This document shows, one piece after another, positions 1-7,750 of a stretch of DNA of 55,893 nucleotides. A model generated the notes under the pieces. It was not told the DNA's origin. It did not search any database and worked only from the letters and a program-made list of their open reading frames with translations. Source of the DNA: JBNJEA01 sp051745395 (GTDB lineage: Bacteria; Desulfobacterota; Desulfobacteria; Desulfobacterales; Desulfosalsimonadaceae). The position numbers were made by a program, and so were the translations under genes. The DNA is taken from NCBI GenBank assembly GCA_051745395.1, contig JBNJEA010000006.1, forward strand, positions 1 through 55,893, read 5' to 3'. Within the stretch, counting starts at the first letter, position 1; each line of letters opens with the position of its first letter.

Positions 1-16
1 AAAAAGGGAAGATACC

Positions 17-586
17 ATGCGTTGGAGAATCTTTTTATGGGTGATGTGGCCGATGATGCTGGCCTTTGCGTCTGCGCCCGGTGCCGCGGAAATCGAAGTG
101 GTGCGCTTTGCGGATCGCGTCAGCGTCGACGGCGAAAGACTGACCCTGCAGGGCACGGCGCTGCTGCGCCACATGGTCTTTATCCGGGCCTACGTGGGCG
201 CGTTTTACCTTAAAAACGGCATTACGGCCGAAAACGCCCTGGCCGGCAACGTCAAGCGGCAGCTGGTGCTGCATTATTTCCACGGTATTTCCGCCGAAGA
301 TTTCGCCGAGGCCACCCGCGTGATGATCGAAAAAAATGTCACGACCGAAAAATTCGAAGCTTTGAAACCCAAGATCAAATCCTTCAACCGGCTTTACCGC
401 GATGTCGAGCCCGGTGATGCGTACACGGCCACCTATGTGCCGGGCACCGGCACGGAGCTGGCTTTAAACGGCAAGCGCCTGGGCGTGATCTCCGGTGCGG
501 AATTTTCCACGGCCTTTTTTTCCATCTGGCTCGGTGAAAACCCAATCGACAAAAACTTCCGGGACCGGCTGCTGGGAATCCAATGA
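17..586 (+). CDS. Chalcone isomerase-like periplasmic protein
   Basis: A 189-residue protein that begins with a signal peptide: a basic start, a hydrophobic stretch, and a likely cleavage after AAPG/AA near residue 24. The rest matches the pattern of the bacterial chalcone isomerase-like family, with G(T)ALLRHMVFIRAYVGAFYL near the N-terminus and a C-terminal FSIWLGENPID segment. In bacteria such proteins are not flavonoid enzymes. They are exported proteins that bind fatty acids or have no known role. The stop overlaps the ATG of the next gene by 4 bases (ATGA), so the two are translationally coupled. The cluster that follows deals with lipid modification, so a fatty-acid-related role is plausible. 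The family call is fairly sure; the function is inference. Confidence 0.8.
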   Translation: MRWRIFLWVMWPMMLAFASAPGAAEIEVVRFADRVSVDGERLTLQGTALLRHMVFIRAYVGAFYLKNGITAENALAGNVKRQLVLHYFHGISAEDFAEATRVMIEKNVTTEKFEALKPKIKSFNRLYRDVEPGDAYTATYVPGTGTELALNGKRLGVISGAEFSTAFFSIWLGENPIDKNFRDRLLGIQ

Positions 587-2019
587 CGAGTAAAACGCTT
601 CCGGCGATCAAGAAACTGGCCTACGCCGCCCCCGCCTTCGCCCTGGCGGTGGTGGGCATACCGGTCTATGTCTATATTCCGAAATTCTACACCGACGTGG
701 TCGGCGTCCACATTTCGGCCCTGGGGGCGATCCTGCTGATCGTCCGGCTGTTTGATGCGGTCACCGACCCGGTCATCGGCCTGGTCTCCGACCGGATCCA
801 TACCCCCATGGGCCGGCGGCGGCCGTTTATCGCCGTCGGGGCGGTGCTGACGGTGATTTCGATCGTGTTGCTGTTTAACCCGCCGCAGATGGGCGCCAAT
901 GCCGCCACGGCGTGGTTTATGATTTTGATCTTTTTGCTGTTTTTATTCTGGACGGTGGTGATCGTCCCTTATGAGTCGCTCGGGCCGGAACTGACGTTTG
1001 ACTACGATGAACGCACCACGCTGTTTTCCCTGCGCGACGGGGCGCTTATTGCCGGAACCCTTGCGGCGGCGGCATCACCGGCCGCGGTGAAGTGGCTGGC
1101 CAATCTTTCGCCAGGACCGGCGGGCGAACGGGAAACGTTTTTTATCCTCTCCGTGGTCTATACCCCGATCATCCTGCTGGCTTGCGGATGGTGCGTGACA
1201 GCCTTTACAGAACGGGCGTTTCAGCCCGCGCTTTCGGCCACCGGGCTGTTCGAACGCCTGGTTTCCAGCCTTACAAACCGGCCGTTTCGCATCCTGCTCA
1301 TCGCCTACACCATCAGCGCCATCGGCAACAACCTGCCGGCGACATTGATTTTGTACTACGTGGAATACGTGCTGCATTCGCCGCGGGCAGACCTGTTTTT
1401 AATGCTCTATTTCGTCACCGGCATCGCGTTTTTGCCCATGTGGGTGTATGCCGCGGGCAAGGGGGGCAAAAAGGCGATCTGGCTGCTTTCCATGACGCTC
1501 AATACCGGGGCTTTTTTCTTCGTCTTTTTCCTGGGCCCCGGCGATGAATGGCTTTACGGGCTTCTGGTGTTTCTGTCCGGCATCGGCTTCGGCGCCACCC
1601 TGGCGATCCCCTCGGCCATCCAGGCCGATGTCATCGACTATGACGAACTGGTCACCGGCGACCGGCGCGAGGGACTGTATATCGGGCTGTGGTCGATTGC
1701 CAAGAAACTGGCCGCCGCCGTGGGCGTCGGCGCGGGCCTGGCGCTGCTGGGAGCTTCCGGGTACGTGCCCAACATCCGGCAGTCGGATTCCGTGGTGATG
1801 AGTCTGCGGATTCTCTATGCGCTGGTCCCGTGTTTGTGCAATGCGGCCGCCATTGTCATCGCCCTGGCCTATCCCATCAGCGGCGATATCCACCGGCAGA
1901 TCCGGGCGGCCATTGACCGACAGGCCCAGGGGGAATCGGTGGATGATCCGCTGGTGCCGGGACGGGTGATTGCGCCGCCGGGGAAAACGGCGGGTAAACA
2001 TAGCGAAACCCGCTCTTAA
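583..2019 (+). CDS. MFS carrier of the GPH (glycoside-pentoside-hexuronide) family
   Basis: A 478-residue polytopic membrane protein with about 12 hydrophobic segments. The segment RLFDAVTDPVIGLVSDR (about residues 48-64) followed by GRRRPF is the hallmark of MelB/GPH-type sodium or proton symporters, and DVIDYDELVTGDRREG in the second half is also typical. The substrate cannot be read from sequence. Its position in a fatty-acid-modification cluster, and the presence of a GPH symporter in the equivalent Rhodobacter locus, argue that it may not be an ordinary sugar carrier. It overlaps the upstream gene by 4 bases. A long inverted hexamer repeat follows the stop codon. Confidence 0.85.
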   Translation: MTSKTLPAIKKLAYAAPAFALAVVGIPVYVYIPKFYTDVVGVHISALGAILLIVRLFDAVTDPVIGLVSDRIHTPMGRRRPFIAVGAVLTVISIVLLFNPPQMGANAATAWFMILIFLLFLFWTVVIVPYESLGPELTFDYDERTTLFSLRDGALIAGTLAAAASPAAVKWLANLSPGPAGERETFFILSVVYTPIILLACGWCVTAFTERAFQPALSATGLFERLVSSLTNRPFRILLIAYTISAIGNNLPATLILYYVEYVLHSPRADLFLMLYFVTGIAFLPMWVYAAGKGGKKAIWLLSMTLNTGAFFFVFFLGPGDEWLYGLLVFLSGIGFGATLAIPSAIQADVIDYDELVTGDRREGLYIGLWSIAKKLAAAVGVGAGLALLGASGYVPNIRQSDSVVMSLRILYALVPCLCNAAAIVIALAYPISGDIHRQIRAAIDRQAQGESVDDPLVPGRVIAPPGKTAGKHSETRS

Positions 2020-2025
2020 TCTTAA

Positions 2026-2125
2026 TCTTACTCATACTCATACTCTTACTCTTACTCTGCAGCAATCGAAGCAAAATGTTGGGGGACAAAACGAGAGTAA
2101 GAGTAAGAGCAAGAGTAAGAGTATG
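2026..2125. repeat. Inverted hexamer microsatellite forming a long hairpin
   Basis: Between the MFS gene and the DUF1295 gene, a run of ACTCAT/ACTCTT hexamers (about 2026-2058) is followed after about 35 bases by the reverse-complementary GAGTAA/GAGCAA run (2094-2125). Transcribed RNA could form a stem of about 25-30 base pairs with a few mismatches, ending 25 bases before the ATG at 2151. There is no T-tract at the base, so it is not a classic terminator. It could stabilise mRNA ends or dampen expression of the downstream genes. The hexamer units look able to expand or contract. Confidence 0.8.
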
Positions 2126-2150
2126 AAAAAAATGGGGGGAAAGGCAAACC

Positions 2151-2927
2151 ATGCTGACCCTGTTCATCGTCAACCTCGCCGCAGTCGTGGTCTTCATGTG
2201 CATCGGATGGGCAATCAGCCTGGCGCGTGAAAATGTCACCATCGCAGACAGTTTCTGGGGCATCGGGTTTGTGATCATCGCCTGGCTGACGTTTTTTGCC
2301 GCAGACGGCTTTATCGGCCGCAAAGTGATCATCACGCTGATAGTCACCCTGTGGGGCCTGCGACTGTGCGTGCACCTGAGCTTGCGCAACCGGGGCAAGG
2401 GCGAAGATCCGCGGTATGCCGCATGGCGGGAGAAATACGGCGAAAATTTCCGGGTTGTGAGCCTGTATAAAGTCTTTCTGGTCCAGGCCCTGTTTCAATG
2501 GCTCATCGCATTGGGGATCCAATACGGCCAGATGGCCGAAACCCCGGCCCGCCTGACCTGGCTGGATGCGGCCGGCGTGGCGATATGGGCCACCGGCTTT
2601 GTCATTGAAACCGCGGCAGACTACCAACTGGCAAGTTTTTTAAGTAATCCGGCCAACAAGGGCAAAGTCATGGACCAATACCTGTGGCGCTACAGCCGGC
2701 ATCCCAACTATTTCGGCGAATCACTGGTCTGGTGGGGCATCTTCGTGATCGTTTTGTCTGTGCCCTGGGGGGTGTGGACCATTATCAGCCCGGTGGTAAT
2801 CACCTATACGCTTTTGCGAATCACCGGCGTTACCCTCATGGAAGAAACCGAATTTTCCGAAAACACCGAATACCGGGCGTATATCGAAAAAACCAACGCT
2901 TTTGTGCCCTGGTTCCCCCGAAAATAA
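2151..2927 (+). CDS. DUF1295 membrane protein (steroid 5-alpha-reductase-like fold)
   Basis: A 258-residue integral membrane protein with an N-terminal anchor, several further hydrophobic segments, and the motif YLWRYSRHPNYFGE around residues 183-196. The RHPNY(F/L)GE motif is shared by DUF1295 proteins, steroid 5-alpha-reductase C-terminal domains and isoprenylcysteine methyltransferases, where it lies at the cofactor-binding side. The ATG at 2151 is preceded by a purine-rich GGGGGGAAAGG stretch. In other proteobacteria DUF1295 genes sit beside cyclopropane-synthase-like genes, as here. A role in reducing or modifying unsaturated or branched fatty acyl chains is inference. Confidence 0.85.
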   Translation: MLTLFIVNLAAVVVFMCIGWAISLARENVTIADSFWGIGFVIIAWLTFFAADGFIGRKVIITLIVTLWGLRLCVHLSLRNRGKGEDPRYAAWREKYGENFRVVSLYKVFLVQALFQWLIALGIQYGQMAETPARLTWLDAAGVAIWATGFVIETAADYQLASFLSNPANKGKVMDQYLWRYSRHPNYFGESLVWWGIFVIVLSVPWGVWTIISPVVITYTLLRITGVTLMEETEFSENTEYRAYIEKTNAFVPWFPRK

Positions 2928-3088
2928 TGATTTGATTTCATATCGAAACGCGATAATAATGAATAATGTATGCTGACAATCCAGTGTATTGCAGTGGGTT
3001 TTTGAAGCATGGAATCGAACCCGGCGCTGGTTTATATTTTAGACGGCAACGAAAAATTCAATCTTATGATCAAAAAGCCAGAGACCCC

Positions 3089-4381
3089 ATGAACAGAAAG
3101 ACCGGACGACTGCTTTATTACCTATATGAAAAAGCCCTGAGGCCGACGCCTGTGGCGTTTGCCGTCCGGTTTACCGACGGCACGGTCTTTTGCAACCGCA
3201 ACGGCCCCGCGCAAATCGAAATCCGCTACCGCAAAAAGCGCGCGGAAATCAACACCCTGCTGTTCCAGGGCGTCGGCCTGGTGGAATCCTACATCAACGG
3301 CGGCGTCGACATCGAAGGCGACATCAAACTGCTCGTAACGGCTTTCATTGAAAGCGGGCCGAACCTTGCCGAAAGAAACCGTCTGCGGCGACATACCAAC
3401 CCCCTGCTGTGGCTGCGCAACCGGTGGCATGAAATCCGCTTCGGCAACCGGCGGGTGCCGCGGTCCGCAAAAAACGCCAAGTCGCATTACAACCGGGGGT
3501 CGGAAATGTTTGCCCAGTATTTCGACCCGTCGCGGACCTATTCCTGCGCCTACTGGAAGACCGGCACCCGGGACCTGGCCGAGGCCCAGTACAACAAGCT
3601 CGACCACATCTGCCGCAAACTGATGCTTGCACCCGGCGACCGTATAATCGACGTGGGCGGCGGCTGGGGATCGCTTCTTTTCCATGCCTGGGACCACTAT
3701 GGTGCGACCGGCACCAATTACAGCGTAACACCGGACCAGAACCGGTGGATGGGCGAAGAAATCCGGCGCCGGGGCATTTCGGACAAAATCGAAATCGAGG
3801 AAAAAGACTTCCGGCAGGTTTCCGGGACCTTCGACAAGTACGTCTCGGTGGGCGTATTCGAGCATGCGGGCAAGGGGCAGCTTGCGGCCTGGGTAAAATC
3901 CATGGCCGACAGCTTAAAGCCGGGCGGCATCGGGCTGCTGCATTTTATCGGCCACGACACCCCCATGGAAACCGATTTTTTCATCCGCAAGCATATCTTC
4001 CCCGGCGGCTATCTGCCGGGACTGTCCGAAACCGTATCCCTTATGGCCGAACACGGTCTGGAAATCTTAGACATTGAAAACCTGCGCCGGCACTACGCCC
4101 TGACCTTAGACGCCTGGGCAAAAAACTTCGACCGGAACTGGGACGCGATTGCGGCCATCGACCCGGACCTTTATAATGAGCGCTTCCGCCGCACCTGGCG
4201 GGTATACTTAAATTTCTGCGCCGAGTACTTCCGGATCGACAACGCGATTTTGCGCCTCTACCAGATCACCTTTTCCAAGGGCAATACGAAACGCTACCCA
4301 ATGGATCGGGGATTTTTATACGAGCCCCAACCCGCGGCCGAAAACCGGCCGCCCATTCAACGCATTGCCCGGAGCCAGTAA
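3089..4381 (+). CDS. Cyclopropane-fatty-acyl-phospholipid synthase family methyltransferase
   Basis: The start is set at the ATG at 3089, giving 430 residues; an upstream in-frame start at 2966 would add a non-homologous leader. An N-terminal lipid-binding region (about 1-120) is followed by a class I SAM methyltransferase domain with motif I IDVGGGWGSL (187-196). All the active-site residues known from E. coli Cfa can be placed: Cys153 in YSCAYW, Glu248 in VFEHAG, His275 in LLHFIG, Tyr326 in RRHYALT and Cys367 in LNFCAEYF, which together bind the bicarbonate and substrate. It should methylate or cyclopropanate the double bond of membrane phospholipid acyl chains. Context fits either cyclopropane formation or the methylase step of methyl-branched/furan fatty acid synthesis. 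The stop abuts the next ATG. Confidence 0.92.
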   Translation: MNRKTGRLLYYLYEKALRPTPVAFAVRFTDGTVFCNRNGPAQIEIRYRKKRAEINTLLFQGVGLVESYINGGVDIEGDIKLLVTAFIESGPNLAERNRLRRHTNPLLWLRNRWHEIRFGNRRVPRSAKNAKSHYNRGSEMFAQYFDPSRTYSCAYWKTGTRDLAEAQYNKLDHICRKLMLAPGDRIIDVGGGWGSLLFHAWDHYGATGTNYSVTPDQNRWMGEEIRRRGISDKIEIEEKDFRQVSGTFDKYVSVGVFEHAGKGQLAAWVKSMADSLKPGGIGLLHFIGHDTPMETDFFIRKHIFPGGYLPGLSETVSLMAEHGLEILDIENLRRHYALTLDAWAKNFDRNWDAIAAIDPDLYNERFRRTWRVYLNFCAEYFRIDNAILRLYQITFSKGNTKRYPMDRGFLYEPQPAAENRPPIQRIARSQ

Positions 4382-5644
4382 ATGACACAGCCATCGAATC
4401 TCGACATCGCCGTGGTCGGCGGCGGCGTGGCCGGCATCGTGGCCGCCTACCTGCTTGCCCGCCGGCACCGGGTCTCCCTGTATGAAAAAAACGATGCCGT
4501 GGGCGGCCATACCCACACCAGGGTCGTCCAAGACGGCGACGGGAAACAAACGCCCGTGGATACGGGCTTTATCGTTTTCAATGACCGCACCTACCCCAAT
4601 TTTATAAAATTTATCGACCAGCTCGGCGTGGATCGCCTCAAAAGCACCATGTCTTTCAGCTACAGCGACAGCCGCACCGGGTTCACCTACGCCAGCTCGG
4701 CGCCGTTTGCCGATCCGAAAAACCGGCTGCGGCCGTCTTTCTGGCATTTTCTGTTCGAGATCATGCGGTTTAACCGCCTGACCCGGCGGCTGCTGAAAAG
4801 CGGGGCCCTGGCCGGGCTTTCCCTGGAGCAGTACCTGAAACAATACCGGTTTTCCGACCGGTTTGCCGAGCGCTACATCCTGCCCATGGGCGCGGCCATC
4901 TGGTCGACGGCCGACCGGGACATGCGGCAGTTTCCGGCCGAAACCTTCGCCCGGTTTTTCGAAAACCACGGCCTGCTGACCCTGCGCGACCATCCCCAGT
5001 GGTATACCATCGCCGGCGGCAGCCACGAATACGTCAAGGCGTTTCTAAACGGTTTCGGCGGACGGGTTTTCACCAGCGCACCGGTGCGCGCCGTGGCCCG
5101 GCAAAACGGCCGCGTCCGTATTCATACCGATGACGGGGCGGCCGAATACGACCGGGTGGTTATCGCATCCCACGCCGACGAGGCCCTGGCAATGCTGGAA
5201 AACCCAAGTAAACTGGAAGCCGATCTGCTCTCAGCATGGCGCTACACGGACAACCGGGTGCTGCTGCACCGGGATGCGGCCTGCCTGCCGCCGTTTGAAA
5301 AGGCCCGGGCCTCGTGGAACTACCTCCGGGAAACCGATGCCGCCGATCAACCGATGCTGACCATGACCTACTACATGAACCTGCTGCAGCAGTTACATAC
5401 CGCCGACGAGTTCTGCGTAACGTTGAACCCGCAGCGGCAAATCGCCCAGGAGAAGGTAATCGCCGACCTCGACTACACACACCCGCTGTTCAACGATGCC
5501 GCCGTGGCCACCCAGGCGAACCTGGATCGCTTAAACGAGCAGGACGACATTTTCTTCTGCGGCAGTTACTTCCGCTATGGCTTTCACGAAGACGCGGTAT
5601 TGTCGGCGGTCAACGTCGGCAAGCGGTTCGGGATACATTTATGA
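4382..5644 (+). CDS. FAD-dependent amine-oxidase-like oxidoreductase of the fatty-acid cluster
   Basis: A 420-residue flavoprotein. The N-terminus carries the dinucleotide-binding motif VVGGGVAGIVAAYLL (about 11-25), the ribose-binding acid in LYEKN, and the GGHTHT signature of flavin amine oxidase-like desaturases. PVDTGFIVFNDRTYPNF is typical of the NAD(P)-binding/FAD proteins that sit beside Cfa homologues. The C-terminal FFCGSYFRYGFHEDAVLSAVNVG closes the FAD site. The ATG follows directly after the upstream stop, so the two are surely cotranscribed. It probably oxidises or desaturates the acyl chain made by the methyltransferase. The flavoprotein call is firm; the substrate is inference. 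Confidence 0.88.
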   Translation: MTQPSNLDIAVVGGGVAGIVAAYLLARRHRVSLYEKNDAVGGHTHTRVVQDGDGKQTPVDTGFIVFNDRTYPNFIKFIDQLGVDRLKSTMSFSYSDSRTGFTYASSAPFADPKNRLRPSFWHFLFEIMRFNRLTRRLLKSGALAGLSLEQYLKQYRFSDRFAERYILPMGAAIWSTADRDMRQFPAETFARFFENHGLLTLRDHPQWYTIAGGSHEYVKAFLNGFGGRVFTSAPVRAVARQNGRVRIHTDDGAAEYDRVVIASHADEALAMLENPSKLEADLLSAWRYTDNRVLLHRDAACLPPFEKARASWNYLRETDAADQPMLTMTYYMNLLQQLHTADEFCVTLNPQRQIAQEKVIADLDYTHPLFNDAAVATQANLDRLNEQDDIFFCGSYFRYGFHEDAVLSAVNVGKRFGIHL

Positions 5645-5793
5645 CGGCTTCGTAAAAAGTCCAATATCTGCGTTGCGCTTCATCTCTCGTCATTCAACGT
5701 ACGACTAAGTACGCCTCATTCCTCGAGATTCGCGCGCCTTGATCTTGAACTTTTTACTTTGCCGTCCCAAGAGCGACTTTTTACGAGAGCGTC
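5642..5793. repeat. Dispersed palindromic element, copy 1 (MITE/REP-like)
   Basis: A block of about 150 bp with near-identical inverted ends: TGACGGCTTCGTAAAAAGTC at the left and the reverse complement of TGACGCTCTCGTAAAAAGTC at the right. Inside are CCAATATCTGCGTTGCGC, TAAGTACGCC and CCTTGATCTTGAACTTTTTAC, which recur in a second, oppositely oriented copy at 18555-18679. It starts on the stop codon of the FAD gene and ends just before the GAGAG ribosome binding site of the DUF1365 gene, so it occupies an intergenic slot without breaking either gene. No transposase is nearby. Confidence 0.85.
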
Positions 5794-5797
5794 ACTT

Positions 5798-6586
5798 ATG
5801 ACTGACATGCTATACAAAGGATTCGTGGCACACGCGCGGCATCTGCCGGTTTCCCACCGGTTTTCCTACCCGGTATACGCCTACGGCATTGATGTTGACA
5901 AATTGCCCGTCCTGGACCGCCGCCTGCCGTTTTTCGGGTACAACCGGGTGCGGCCGGCATCCATCCACGACACGGACTATTTGGACGGCCGCCCGGGCCG
6001 GCTGAAAGACAAGGTGCTGGCCTACCTGCCGACGGAAAAGCGCGGCGAGGTCGCCGCCGTGACCCTGATCACCTCGGCGCGGTACTTCAACTACGTGTTC
6101 AACCCGGTCAGTTTTTTCTACTGCCAAAACGGCGCCGGCAACACGGTGGCCATGGTGGTGGAGGTCAACAACACCTTCGGCGAACGCCACGTCTACGTAC
6201 CGGAAAAGGCGGAAGATTTCCAAAACAACCACTGGATGCACTTCCGGGCGGAAAAGGCCTTTCACGTGTCACCCTTTAATGATTTGGCCGGCCGCTACGA
6301 GTTTTTCTTCTCACCGCCCGGCAACGAACTCGACATCAAAATTCACCTGGTAAAAGACGGGGAAAAGGCCTTCGAAGCAAGGCTGTGGGGCAAGGGGCGC
6401 GCGCTGACACCGGCATCCCAGATCCGGATGCTGCTGCGGCATCCCTTTATGCCGCACTTGACCAAGCCGCGCATCTTTTTTGAAGCCGCCCGGCTTTATT
6501 TCAGAAAACGGCTCAAGTACCACCCCAAACCCGAACCGATCAGCCCCATGACGATGACGACGAAGAGAAAACGAAAAAAACATTGA
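5798..6586 (+). CDS. DUF1365 family protein
   Basis: Start set at the ATG at 5798 (262 residues) with GAGAG 8 bases upstream; a TTG start at 5759 would lie inside the palindromic repeat. The motif YFNYVFNPVSFFYCQN (near residue 94) is the DUF1365 signature, and VEVNNTFGERHVY follows as usual. The protein is probably cytosolic or membrane-associated. DUF1365 proteins are regular neighbours of FAD/amine-oxidase-like and Cfa-like genes and are often annotated with them as a cyclopropane fatty acid set. The C-terminus is very basic (KRKRKKH). It is the last gene of the cluster. Biochemical function is not established. Confidence 0.88.
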   Translation: MTDMLYKGFVAHARHLPVSHRFSYPVYAYGIDVDKLPVLDRRLPFFGYNRVRPASIHDTDYLDGRPGRLKDKVLAYLPTEKRGEVAAVTLITSARYFNYVFNPVSFFYCQNGAGNTVAMVVEVNNTFGERHVYVPEKAEDFQNNHWMHFRAEKAFHVSPFNDLAGRYEFFFSPPGNELDIKIHLVKDGEKAFEARLWGKGRALTPASQIRMLLRHPFMPHLTKPRIFFEAARLYFRKRLKYHPKPEPISPMTMTTKRKRKKH

Positions 6587-6641
6587 AAATCCGGGCCCAA
6601 AGGACGCGACTTTAATCTAAGCCCAAAGAACATAATCTGAT

Positions 6642-6800
6642 AAATCCGAAATTCGAATAACGAAATTCGAAACAAATTCGAATGACAAAAATTCAAATGT
6701 TTCAAACAGAAAAAACCACCTTATCGTACTTCTGTTTTTGTCATTGAAACATTTGATATTCGGATTTGTTTCGGATTTCGAGTTTCGGATTTCGAATTTA
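6642..6800. repeat. AT-rich inverted repeat (AATTCG-type) in a 315-bp gap
   Basis: The gap from 6587 to 6901 holds no gene. It contains a foldback: ATCCGAAATTCGAATAACG and further ATTCGAA units on the left, and GGATTTGTTTCGGATTTCG units on the right. The innermost arms around TTGAAACATTTGA are a perfect match to TCAAATGTTTCAA. Base composition is far lower in GC than the neighbouring genes. It separates the fatty-acid cluster from the EVE gene and could form a stem in RNA or DNA. No T-tract terminator is evident. Confidence 0.75.
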
Positions 6801-6901
6801 GAGGCTTCCATTTCCTTGAGGCATTGCCAGCATCCTCTGACCTGGCCCGGAGGCCCAGGTTCTTCAAATTTTTAAAAAAATGGCATTAGGAGAAAGACAT
6901 A

Positions 6902-7384
6902 ATGCGCGACAGACGCTACTGGCTGATGAAATCCGAACCGTCGGATTTTTCCATAAAGGATCTGAAAGCCGCGGGCACGGCCTGCTGGGACGGGGTCCGC
7001 AACTACCAGGCCCGCAACCTGCTGCGCGATGAAATCAAGGCCGGCGACGGGGTGCTGTTTTATCACAGCAACGTCAAACCGCCGGCGGTGGTGGGCATTG
7101 CCGAGGTGGTAGGCGACGGCTACGCCGATCACACCGCACGTGACCCGGCATCGGCCCACTACGATCCAAAGGCCGCGCCCGACAATCCCGTATGGTACAT
7201 GGTCGACGTGGCCTTCCGGGCCGAATTTGCCCAACCGGTGACGCGGGATGCGCTTCGCGGCCGCCCGGAACTGGCCGACATGCCGGTGCTCAAAAAAGGA
7301 AACCGCCTGTCGGTGCAGCCGGTTGCGGCAAGGCACTGGCAGGCGGTTTTGGAAATGGCGCAGATTAAAGATCCACTTGATTGA
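6902..7384 (+). CDS. EVE domain-containing protein
   Basis: A 160-residue soluble protein that is essentially one EVE domain (PUA-like fold). It opens with RYWLMKSEPSDFSIKDL and continues with CWDGVRNYQARNLLRDEIKAGDGVLFYHS, the conserved pattern of bacterial EVE and human THYN1-like proteins. The conserved Trp, Ser-Glu-Pro and Arg-Asn-Tyr residues line the nucleic-acid-base pocket of the fold. Such domains are thought to read modified bases in DNA or RNA. A strong ribosome binding site (AGGAGA) lies 8 bases before the ATG. It stands alone between a repeat and a convergent lipoprotein gene, so context gives no target. Confidence 0.9.
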   Translation: MRDRRYWLMKSEPSDFSIKDLKAAGTACWDGVRNYQARNLLRDEIKAGDGVLFYHSNVKPPAVVGIAEVVGDGYADHTARDPASAHYDPKAAPDNPVWYMVDVAFRAEFAQPVTRDALRGRPELADMPVLKKGNRLSVQPVAARHWQAVLEMAQIKDPLD

Positions 7385-7393
7385 TTTCGTTAA

Positions 7394-7720
7394 TTACTTG
7401 TTGGTCATCTTGTCAAATATAGCCTCCGACTTTTCCGCTGCGGTTTCGGAGCGGTCGGCGGCGGAATCGGCGCGGTCGGCCGCATCCTCGGCGCGATCAG
7501 CGGCCGCTTCGGCGCGGTCGGCATTTTCCTGAGACGTTGCCGCCTTTGCATCGGCCTCGCTGGCTTCATCCATGGCCTGATCGGCTTTTTCCGTGGCGGC
7601 ATTGACCTGCTCCTGCAGTTTTTCCACCTGGCCGGATGTAGCGCAGCCGCTGATTGAAAACGCGGCTGCCGCCAACAGGATGCACACCAATGTCATAACC
7701 GTTCGAGCGGATATCGTCAT
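7394..7720 (-). CDS. Small alanine-rich coiled-coil lipoprotein
   Basis: The start is set at the ATG at 7720 (108 residues): on the minus strand AAAGGAGG lies 7 bases upstream, while the in-frame ATG at 7741 would place that sequence inside the gene. A signal peptide ends in a lipobox (ISGC), so the protein is lipid-anchored. The mature part is almost entirely heptad-like, with many Ala, Glu, Asp and Arg (KADQAMDEASEADAK, then four ADRAE/ADRSE units), which suggests an alanine-zipper coiled coil similar in style to Lpp/OprI. It lacks a clear C-terminal Lys for peptidoglycan linkage beyond the final MTNK, whose last residue is Lys. The neighbouring L,D-transpeptidase makes cross-linking to peptidoglycan worth considering. 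Confidence 0.85.
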   Translation of the reverse strand: MTISARTVMTLVCILLAAAAFSISGCATSGQVEKLQEQVNAATEKADQAMDEASEADAKAATSQENADRAEAAADRAEDAADRADSAADRSETAAEKSEAIFDKMTNK

Positions 7721-7750
7721 TTTCTTTCCTCCTTTCTTCATTTATTGGGT

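Noticed and set aside
2026..2125. CRISPR array
   Set aside because: The repeated unit is a 6-base microsatellite in inverted arrangement, without spacers of regular length and without cas genes.
2966..3088. Longer N-terminus for the Cfa-like gene
   Set aside because: The extra 41 residues do not resemble the family and the ATG at 3089 gives the normal length.
7248..7532. A plus-strand ORF overlapping the EVE gene end and the lipoprotein gene
   Set aside because: Its Ser/Ala-rich product is the antisense reading of the Ala-zipper repeats, which have a signal peptide and ribosome binding site on the other strand.
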